A stretch of DNA of 64,000 nt from contig NC_135552.1 in assembly GCF_964340395.1 (NCBI RefSeq), positions 12,773,194 through 12,837,193 of the forward strand, given 5' to 3'. This document shows, piece by piece, positions 52,634 to 60,857 of the stretch; the first letter of the stretch is position 1; the number at the start of each line of letters is the position of its first letter. A program made the position numbers and the translations under genes. The DNA comes from Glandiceps talaboti (lineage: Eukaryota > Hemichordata > Enteropneusta > Spengelidae). Below the pieces are notes generated by a model that was not told where the DNA came from, did no database searches, and was given only the letters and a program-made list of their open reading frames with translations.

Positions 52634-52880
52634 AAGGTCAACCAGTGTTCACCCCTATTAAAATATTAAAAGGTCCATCACAATGGTTGCACACAGCCAT
52701 TGTTACACTAGTCTCTAAGGTACACCATGATGGGTCAATCCCTTTCATGGGGCAGACAGTGGAGGGTTGAAGACAGGACATATTTTACAGTCTACTGTTA
52801 CTCTAAGTCAGACAATAAAATGTAAGAATACACAATGATGTCATCATTTCTCATAAGGGAGTTGGTGAAAAAACTGAAAA
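52634..52880 (+). repeat. Duplicated 5' flank of the Toll-like receptor, copy 1
   Basis: This matches 53989-54280 along its length (GGTCAACCAGTGTTCACCCC at its start, CATCATTTCTCATAAGG near its end) and includes a MITE family C copy at 52712-52794. It therefore represents the upstream region of an ancestral TLR gene, here joined to a broken coding region. Confidence 0.88.
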
Positions 52881-52889
52881 AACGGAATG

Positions 52890-53830
52890 GACTGGACATG
52901 TCAAATAATTTTATTGAAGCATATGCTTTCAGCGATGTCTCTCAACTAGAAATTCTGGACCTTTTTATCTACCATTTTAGATTATAATTTAACTCCCTTG
53001 AAAAAATTGATAACACTTGACCTGAGTTTGAATGAAATTGAAATGCTACCATCTTCCTCCTTGAGAGGACTTGTAAATTTGCAAGAGTTATATCTTAATA
53101 TGAATGGGCTACTGAACTACCTCATGGTATATTTAAAGACCTGAAGAAACTGAGAATATTAGATTTGAGTTTGAACTACTTTGTTTGTTTTCCAGGTCAA
53201 TCATTGAGACCGCTGACAAATATTGAAATTATTCATTATTCAGATATGTACTTCATCTTTGAGGGTGATTGTGAGGACATTGATTTGGGAGACTTTCCAA
53301 AACTAGACAATAATATTTGGGGATGTCCAACTACGACAGCTGAGTTTATCAGACAATGATTTGAGATGCCCAGTTAATGGTACAATTAATGCAGTTAGAG
53401 CTACAAGGCTGGACCTGACTGGTAATGCCATCAATGGTGAATGTCTGGAGACGTTACTGTATGATCTTGAACATTCTGACATCAAAATTCTGAAATTGGG
53501 ATACAGAGTGCCAGAATTTAATATTTCAAAGGTTTAAGTACATCAAATTTAGAAGAGCTGTTTATACAAAATCTGTACGTTGAAGAAACTATTAAACTCG
53601 TCTGCTGGAGTTTTCCAATGGATGCCATATTTGAAAACTTTGGAATTAGTTGGAAATCATCAATTTCAAATTGCAATACGAATGTTTGATGGCTAATACA
53701 AAACTTGGAAACTTTGAGGCTTCAAGACCATGACTTTTATGACATTCCAAGTGGAGTTTTTAATGATTTGACATCTCTGACAACATTGCAAATACAGAAA
53801 AATGCCTTTAATGGATTTTGCACAATGCAA
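52890..53830 (+). pseudogene. Toll-like receptor pseudogene (leucine-rich repeat fragment)
   Basis: High nucleotide similarity to the intact receptor downstream, corresponding to its residues ~115-448, with many small deletions and frameshifts. One early gap removes the TCAGAGAACG region, and another joins FPKL to NNIWG. Signal peptide, LRRNT, second half of the LRRs, transmembrane segment and TIR are all absent. The longest surviving frame (53165-53359) encodes a 64-residue LRR piece with YFVCFPGQSLRPLTNIEI. It lies in tandem, same orientation, just upstream of the intact gene. Non-functional. Confidence 0.93.
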
Positions 53831-53988
53831 GAATTGTTTTTCAGAGTAAAATAATTATTTACGGTTTTTATAATATCTATTGGGTGAAGAGCACACACTT
53901 ATATTTGCATTTGATAAAAGTTTCACAGTACAACAAACACAAAGGGTGTTGTACAACAGCTTCAGGTAAATTATACTGGGAGCCTGGG

Positions 53989-54280
53989 AGGTCAACCAGT
54001 GTTCACCCCTGTTAAAATATCAAAAGGTCCACTAAAGTGGTTTCATACAGCCATTGTTACACTAGTCTTTAAGGTACACCATGACAGGTCAATCCCTTAA
54101 ATAGAGCAGGCCAGAGAGGGTGGAGCGTCAACTCCTTTCATAGAGCAGGCTGGTGAGGGTTGAGTGACAGGACATACAGTATCTTACAGTCTACTGTTAC
54201 TCTATTAAAGCAGACAATAAAATGTAAGAATACACAATGATGTCATCATTTCTCATAAGGAAGTTGGTGGAAAAACCCAG
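53989..54280 (+). promoter_or_regulatory. Duplicated 5' flank of the Toll-like receptor, copy 2 (candidate promoter region)
   Basis: Ends about 115 bp before the receptor ATG. It contains a MITE family C copy at 54063-54193 and a conserved block with the near-palindrome ATGATGTCATCAT at 54237-54249, also present at 52835-52847, which resembles a CRE/ATF-type site (TGATGTCA). Conservation between copies may reflect recent duplication rather than selection. Confidence 0.4.
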
Positions 54281-54394
54281 GCAGGTTCTGTTCAGTTTAC
54301 TGCAGGATTTGTCCAGTTATACAGCTGTGGAATATTACACCAGGTACAATTACACAATCTGAGAGATTTCTTCTTATACAGCTGATATTGTCGT

Positions 54395-57364
54395 TTGATG
54401 CTAAACAACCAACTTGACAAGATGTCGATGACATACTATACAGTTCTCCAGCTGGGAATCTTACTTCTGATTGTTGATATTCCTGTGGTCATCTCAGATG
54501 CAATATGTAAGGTGTGCAACCAGTCTTATGTTGACTGCAGTGAGAGAGGATTGGATAGAATCCCTGGGAATTTACCATCCTTTGCTACGGATCTTGATCT
54601 GTATAGTAACAAGATCACATCTTTACCACCAGGCAGTTTGGCAAATCTAAAACAACTGGAGTATCTTGTACTTCAAAGCAATGATATAGAAACTCTCAAT
54701 TCTAAGTCTCTACAAGGACTTCATCAACTGAAAGTACTGGACATGTCAAATAATTTTATTTCTTATATCGAGGTATATGCTTTCAGCGATGTCTCTCAAC
54801 TAGAAATTCTGGACCTGTCAGAGAACGTTTTATTTACCATTTTAGATTATAATTTCACTCCCCTGACAAAATTGATAACACTTGACCTGAGCTTTAATGA
54901 AATTGAAATGCTATCATCTTTCTCCTTGAAAGGACTTGTAAATTTGCAAGAGTTACATCTTAATAGTAACAAGCTAGTTGAACTACCTAATGATATGTTC
55001 ATAGACCTGAAGAAATTGAGAAAATTAGATTTGAGTTGGAACAACTTTGTCTGTTTTCCGAGTCAATCATTGAGTCCTTTGACAAATATTGAAATTATTA
55101 ATTTTTCAGATATGTACAACATCTTTGAGAGTGATTGTGGTGACATTGATTTGGGAGACTTTCCAAAACTAGAGGTAATTGCTTTTAACAGAAATAGCAT
55201 CAATGATTCAAATGTACAGAGAATAATATTTGGGGATTTTCCACTGGAGGAGTTTGATTTATCCGACACATATTTGAAATGTCCAATTAATGGTACACTT
55301 AATGCAGTTAGAGCTACAAAGCTGGACCTGACTTATAATTCAATCAATGGTGAATGTCTGGAGAAGTTACTCTATGATCTTGAACATTCTGACATCAAAA
55401 TTCTGAAATTGGGGAACAAATTTGTGCCAGAATTTAATATAACAAATACCACTTTCAAAGGTTTGACAACATCAAAGTTAGAAGAACTATTTATAGGAAG
55501 TACATATGTTGAAACTAACTTGTCTGCTGGAGTTTTCCAATGGATGCCATATCTGAAAACTTTGGAATTAGTTGGAAATCATCAATTTAAACTTGGAACA
55601 CAAATGTTTGATGGCTTACAAAATTTGGACACTTTGAGACTACAAGAGAATGACTTTTATGACATTCCAAGTGGAGTTTTTAATGATCTGATATCTCTGA
55701 CAACATTGCAAATACAGAAGAATACATTTAGGAGATCACACACAACAATAGGTGAATTGTTGGAAAATGTACAGAATCTCAACACTTTACAATACTTGTA
55801 TCTGGATAACAACAACTTAAAAGGTGAAATTCCTTCCAATGCTTTTATACACATGACTTCTCTGATAGAGTTGGATATGTCCCATAACAAGATAACTTCC
55901 ATTCATTCTGGGGCTTTCTCTTCATTGACTAAACTAAAAATATTAGATTTGTCTCATAACACTCTTGATATCCTGAATTACGGTTTATTCTCTCAAATGA
56001 TTTCATTGGAGTCACTAAATGTTAAAAATAGTGGTGAGGACATTGCATATCATTATATTAGTCGTAAAATTCAATGGAAGAAACTTAAAAATCTTGAGAC
56101 ACTAAGGATGACTATAGGTGATATTTGGGAATTTTATTTAGAAATTCCATCACTGAAACATTTATTTGTATTTAGTTTAGAAGAAGTTGATTCCTGCACT
56201 TCTTTTGTAAATTCTTTTGATAGCATGTCCAATTTGCAAACTCTTACTATTGAGAACAAATGTGTTGATGTCAGTCAAAACGATTTACTTTCTTCTCTAG
56301 AATCATTAACACTCAAAAATGTACGCTTTGAAATTCAATTCGATAGCTATTTTGAAAATGTAGCCAATATTTTTGAGTTTATAAAAATATTCCCAAATGT
56401 AAAAGAATTGTCTCTCACTGGTATGCAAGACCTGACAAATAAAGTCATGGTGGATTTGCTACCAGAAATGTCCCACTTGGAAATTCTGACAATTGTGAAC
56501 ACAAAAATCAGTGAAATTCATACGCAAGCTCTGACAAATTTACATAATTTGACAACCTTTACATTTGAGGATAATCATTTAGACTGCTCAGAATGTAAGA
56601 TGAAGGATTTTGTTGAATGGATGAAAACTGACAGAAAAATTCAGATTCTACCATCCCATATTGAATGTGTAGAGCCGTATAATATGAATGGAAAGTCTGT
56701 GTTAACTTTGACCTTTGGATGGAAATGTAATCTAGCATTTATGATTGCAGTACCTGTTACTTGTATTTTTGTTTTTTCAGCAATTTGTATTGTATGTTGT
56801 GTTTATTTTCGTTGGTATATACGCTATGGTTGTTTCCTCATCAAACTAAAGCGTGGTGGTTATCAACTCCAAGTCAATGATGAGGAGCAGCCATTGAACT
56901 TGAGATATGATGCATTTGTTTGTTACAATGAAAATGACAGAGATTGGATCATGCAGCAATTAGTTCCTCATTTGGAAAATATTGATCCACCTAATTTCAA
57001 ACTCTGTTTACATGAACGTGATTTTATGCCAGGTATTGATATTTTTGAAAACATTCTTGAAAGTATAGAGACTAGTCACAAAACTATGTTGATACTGTCA
57101 CCTGGCTTTGCACAAAGTGAGTGGTGTTATTTTGAGATGAGAATGGCTCAAGATCATTTATTTCGACAGAAGAGAAATCTTCTCCTTCTTGTGTTGTTAC
57201 GTGAAATTCCTGACGATGACATGCCAAGAGTTTTACGAAAGATGTTACTAACCCAGAAATATATCAAATGGACTGAAAATGAAGTTGGTCAGAGACTTTT
57301 CTGGGAGAAATTAAAAGTTGCTTTGAGATCAGAGAACAGAGTTAACAGAGTTGCAAATATTTGA
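54395..57364 (+). CDS. TLR: Toll-like receptor, single exon, 989 aa
   Basis: Type I membrane innate-immune receptor signalling through its cytoplasmic TIR domain to MyD88-type adaptors. A hydrophobic leader (~residues 13-35, LQLGILLLIVDIPVVISDA) follows M1; M10 or M12 are alternative starts. A short LRRNT (CKVCNQSYVDC) leads into about 25 leucine-rich repeats (LxxLxLxxN pattern). A single LRRCT (NHLDCSECKMKDFVEWM...C...C) precedes the transmembrane helix at ~780-805, so it is the single-cysteine-cluster (vertebrate-like) type. TIR spans ~838-980: box 1 YDAFVCY, BB loop ERDFMPG with the conserved proline and glycine (~874-880), SEWCYFEM, and box 3 FWEKL at 969. All motifs are intact. Intronless receptors of this kind are common in expanded invertebrate TLR families; the ligand cannot be predicted. 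Confidence 0.97.
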   Translation: MMLNNQLDKMSMTYYTVLQLGILLLIVDIPVVISDAICKVCNQSYVDCSERGLDRIPGNLPSFATDLDLYSNKITSLPPGSLANLKQLEYLVLQSNDIETLNSKSLQGLHQLKVLDMSNNFISYIEVYAFSDVSQLEILDLSENVLFTILDYNFTPLTKLITLDLSFNEIEMLSSFSLKGLVNLQELHLNSNKLVELPNDMFIDLKKLRKLDLSWNNFVCFPSQSLSPLTNIEIINFSDMYNIFESDCGDIDLGDFPKLEVIAFNRNSINDSNVQRIIFGDFPLEEFDLSDTYLKCPINGTLNAVRATKLDLTYNSINGECLEKLLYDLEHSDIKILKLGNKFVPEFNITNTTFKGLTTSKLEELFIGSTYVETNLSAGVFQWMPYLKTLELVGNHQFKLGTQMFDGLQNLDTLRLQENDFYDIPSGVFNDLISLTTLQIQKNTFRRSHTTIGELLENVQNLNTLQYLYLDNNNLKGEIPSNAFIHMTSLIELDMSHNKITSIHSGAFSSLTKLKILDLSHNTLDILNYGLFSQMISLESLNVKNSGEDIAYHYISRKIQWKKLKNLETLRMTIGDIWEFYLEIPSLKHLFVFSLEEVDSCTSFVNSFDSMSNLQTLTIENKCVDVSQNDLLSSLESLTLKNVRFEIQFDSYFENVANIFEFIKIFPNVKELSLTGMQDLTNKVMVDLLPEMSHLEILTIVNTKISEIHTQALTNLHNLTTFTFEDNHLDCSECKMKDFVEWMKTDRKIQILPSHIECVEPYNMNGKSVLTLTFGWKCNLAFMIAVPVTCIFVFSAICIVCCVYFRWYIRYGCFLIKLKRGGYQLQVNDEEQPLNLRYDAFVCYNENDRDWIMQQLVPHLENIDPPNFKLCLHERDFMPGIDIFENILESIETSHKTMLILSPGFAQSEWCYFEMRMAQDHLFRQKRNLLLLVLLREIPDDDMPRVLRKMLLTQKYIKWTENEVGQRLFWEKLKVALRSENRVNRVANI

Positions 57365-57489
57365 AATTTACAAAGTCTTCATGCCCTTTGGTGCTATTTT
57401 ATCATAAAGGGGATGACTTAGGCAGAATTTGCATATGAAATCATACACAAAATGTTAAAGCTATTTCAAGAAATTAAAAACAATTAGTA

Positions 57490-57829
57490 ATCAGTTGAAT
57501 TCATATCATCAACTATTAGTATTAATATGTATTGTAAGAACTTTTATTTGATGTGTTTAATTTTGAGTTGCATATCATTTACTGTAAGTATTAACATGTA
57601 TTGTAAGAACTTTTATCTGATGTCTATAACTTTGAGGTGCATATCATTTACTGTAAGTGTTAACACGTATTGTAAGAATTTTTATCTGATGTCTATAGCT
57701 TTGAGGTGCATATCATTTACTGTAAGTGTTAACACGTATTGTAAGAATTTTTATCTGATGTCTATAATTTTGAGGTGTATTTCATTAACTATTAATATTA
57801 ACATGCATTGTAAGAATTTTTATCTGATG
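57490..57829. repeat. 69-bp satellite, left block
   Basis: Units such as ATGTATTGTAAGAACTTTTA followed by TCTGATG...TTTGAGGTGCATATC (starts at 57527 and 57596). It begins about 125 bp after the receptor stop codon and is interrupted at 57829/57830 by a transposon. 69 is a multiple of three, so an open frame of repeated 23-residue units appears; I regard it as non-coding. Confidence 0.95.
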
Positions 57830-57972
57830 CAGGGATCACCCTGGCTCCAGAGCTGCATGAGCCAATGTCCCATTTGGAGAAAATGAGTGAGACAATTTGA
57901 AAACTGTGTGGGACGGAAGTAAAAATATGGCAACTGTATGTGCGTCATGTGTATATTATACTGGTATACACT

Positions 57973-58016
<44 letters not shown>

Positions 58017-59025
58017 ATTGTGATCATAAGCCTATGGATTTCATATCAACTTTCATACTAGAATTTGCTACTGTACAAATAAACACAGTACATACACATC
58101 AACATATTAACTTCATGAAACATTTATTTCATAGGAAAATACCACGTCAACGGTCTATAACTCCTATACTTGTCTTGCATTGTACATCATTGTCCTTAAC
58201 TGTAGATTTCTGCGAAGGTAGCAGATCATTTCTCCCTTGTCCTTATCGTGACGCAAAAACGACCCATACATAGCCAGCCAATTATTTTGAAATTTCCGGT
58301 TTGTCTTGCGACCTACACCAGGACATACCCATTCTTCGTCCTCACTAGCGAATGTAGTCGAATCCAGATTAGTTCCCAGCGAAGGAGTAACTTTTGTACA
58401 ATAGTCCAAGATAGAGCATTTGCGTTTCTTGGTCCCACTCGTACCAATCTGATATTTGATAGACTGGTTTTCCTGTATTTACCTTTATTCCATCGTTATT
58501 GCGTCTTTTTCGTGAGTTTTTTTCCGCCGGGCGAATGCCAGTTTTTTTTCCCCACGAACTCACGAAAAAGACGCAATAACGATGGAATAAAGGTAAATAC
58601 AGGAAAACCAGCCTATCTAATATCAGATTTTAATCAGATTGCACTCGTACTGGCACCCGACGTCTTTGAAAGCTCCATTACGTACACATGTACGTGTGAC
58701 TAATCAGTAATGAACATTTACTGTATCAACTCCGTTGATTTGTCGATGAGCGCCTGCCTTCATGTCGGCAACCAATCATAGACACTGTTTGAAAGGGGCA
58801 TGATGCAGATAAACCTTGCCGCCTGAGGGCAGCAACAGACATGCGTAGTATGCGCCTTGTACGTTAGTAGTAAACAAAAGCTTAGATATGATGTCGCGTA
58901 TCTATCACAGTGACGCGCTATTAGTATCGACGGTGCGATTTTGTGTCCCAATTGAGTTTTCTGGACGCGATATTTTTGTTTTTACAGCGCAAATAGCGCG
59001 TGATCGCGGCCCAGAGTGATCCCTG
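57830..59025. mobile_element. hAT-like element inserted in the 69-bp satellite, 1196 bp
   Basis: Ends CAGGGATCACCCTGG and CCAGAGTGATCCCTG are inverted. The six bases CTGATG occur on both sides (57824-57829 and 59026-59031); removing the element and one copy restores a perfect satellite unit. On the minus strand, around 58164-58409, a relic frame with KTNRKFQNNWL...GEMICYLRR resembles the N-terminal zinc-finger region seen in some hAT/ZMYM-type proteins, with one expected cysteine lost. It contains a (CA)n(TA)n tract at 57977-58015. Confidence 0.92.
58449..58628. repeat. Foldback (hairpin) sequence nested in the hAT-like element
   Basis: Arms of about 70 bp: GGTTTTCCTGTATTTACC...CGTTATTGCGTCTTTTTCGT on the left is complemented by ACGAAAAAGACGCAATAACG...GGTAAATACAGGAAAACC on the right, around a ~35-bp spacer. 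Similarity is nearly perfect. Confidence 0.93.
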
Positions 59026-59695
59026 CTGATGTTTTTAATTTTGAGGTGTATTTCATTAAGTATTAATATTAACATGTATTGTAAGAATTTTTATCTGATG
59101 TTTTTAATTTTGAGGTGTATTTCATTAACTATTAATAATTATATTAACATGTATTGTAAGAATTTTTATCTGATGTTTTTAATTTTGAGGTGTATTTCAT
59201 TAACTATTAATATTAACATGCATTGTAAGAATTTTTATCTGATGTTTTTAATTTTGAGGTGTATTTCATTAACTATTAATATTAATATGTATTGTAAGAA
59301 CTTTTATTTGATGTGTTTAATTTTGAGTTGCATATCATTTACTGTAAGTATTAACATGTATTGTAAGAACTTTTATCTGATGTCTATAACTTTGAGGTGC
59401 ATATCATTTACTGTAAGTGTTAACACGTATTGCAAGAATTTTTATCTGATGTATATATAACTTTGAGGTGCATATCATTTACTGTAAGTGTTAACATGTA
59501 TTGTAAGAATTTTTATCTGATGTTTTTAATTTTGAGGTGTATTTCATTAACTATAAGTGTCAACATGTATTGTAAGAAATGTTATCTGATTTGTTTAATT
59601 TTGAGGTGTATTTCATTAACTATAAGTGTCAACATGTATTGTAAGAAATGTTATCTGATTTGTTTAATTTTGAGGTGTATTTCACTGTAAATGAT
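59026..59695. repeat. 69-bp satellite, right block
   Basis: About nine to ten further units continuing the 57490-57829 array after the transposon. Several variants occur (TTTTTAATTTTGAGG, TCTATAACTTTGAGG, ATTTGTTTAATTTTGAGG), plus one unit with a small insertion near 59135. It decays after 59695. Confidence 0.95.
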
Positions 59696-60556
59696 TTTTT
59701 TGGGGAGATAGATTTTTGTAGTTTTGTTTGACATCATACTGTTCATTTTTTCACTGTTTTCAAAATTATAGAACATTTTTCATGAAATTTGAGGTGTATT
59801 TCTTTGTAATGGAATTATTATCAACACATTTTATGGTTTTTGCCTGACTTGATATCATTGACTATTTTTTTACAAGTATACAAACATTTGTGTGTATTCA
59901 TGTGAACATTATGCATACAGTAACCAAGGAGAATAATCAGATATGAAATATTTTGGTAATTCAAATATTCAAATAAAAATAACTTTTAATAAACACAAAA
60001 TTTATTGTGTTCTTCTGTGGGTAATTATAACCTGAGTGACTGCAAAAAATCGGATGAATGCAAGAGGCATCTACTATTCATAACTGGGGGAAATAAAAAA
60101 AGTGAATTACAGTTTCCTTATACATGACTGTACATGTTAAACTACACGTATGATGAAAACTGTAGTGGTCACACCACTGCGATCGATGTAATGTAAAAAC
60201 ATGATTGTAAACACATTAAAATACTACCAGAAGACAGCACTAACTCCACAATAGAAGTAAATTTTTATAAACTTATCAACAACGTCTCAGTCGTATATAC
60301 AAAAGTTGTTATCATTGAAGGAGTGAACTTTTTCATTGGAATTTAGTTAGAAGTGCAAAAATGAAGTTCAGCAATCACACTGACACTAAACCCCTCCCCT
60401 AAATGAAGGAAGTTCGCTTGTTGAGCTGGTGTGACATTTGTGTGATTGGCCCTTAGGAGCTTCTTTTCTTTTTTACAGCTGGCTTCAGCATTTGACATTG
60501 TTTCATGAGTTGTAAACCTCCTTGATGAAAAATATTTCAATTATATTCTGAGATAA
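59696..60556. other. No supported gene; expected location of METTL2 3' sequence
   Basis: No recognisable final METTL2 exon. A weak acceptor on the minus strand at about 60017 (ACCCACAG|AAGAACAC) would encode EEHNKFCVY then stop. It matches only the first two residues expected and would truncate the protein, so I do not call it. Confidence 0.4.
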
Positions 60557-60785
60557 GGTAACAATATACCGTCTACGGACATTGCACAATTGCAACATGC
60601 ACTAAACACTGCAGTCAGGATTGTGTCATGCATCAAGAAATCACAGTGCATTACAACTCTCATGGAACTACATGAGTTACTGGTTCACTACAGGATACAG
60701 TTACAGTATGAAATACTCTTAATCACCTATAGATTCCCCTACTTGGTTACTTGTTCAGTGCCTTTGAACATTATTGTGTACTAGA
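60557..60785 (+). mobile_element. LINE fragment (RT thumb region), plus strand
   Basis: An open frame encodes IPSTDIAQLQHALNTAVRIV followed by LMELHELLVHYRIQLQYEI. This matches the pattern LQ-x2-LN-x-A-R...LH-LPV-x2-RI seen just after the catalytic domain of CR1/L2/Jockey-type reverse transcriptases. A stop lies immediately upstream (60554-60556) and nothing else of the element is recognisable. It lies in the METTL2 3' region, opposite strand. Confidence 0.75.
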
Positions 60786-60857
60786 TTCACATGCTTAATA
60801 ATAAATATTTTTGATCAATTGATTGACTATACTCTACTATTATAATGGGCTACCCAC

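Noticed and set aside
57527-57886. 119-residue open frame of repeated MYCKNFYLM units (and similar at 59029-59690)
   Set aside because: Unit length of 69 bp keeps any open frame open; no signal, domain or splice context supports a gene.
60017-60020. Acceptor giving EEHNKFCVY then stop as the last METTL2 exon
   Set aside because: Only two residues match expectation and the pyrimidine tract is poor; kept only as a possibility.
60343-60540. Minus-strand frame with a lysine-rich stretch as the missing METTL2 C-terminus
   Set aside because: No similarity to the METTL2 C-terminus, and phase and splice signals do not fit.
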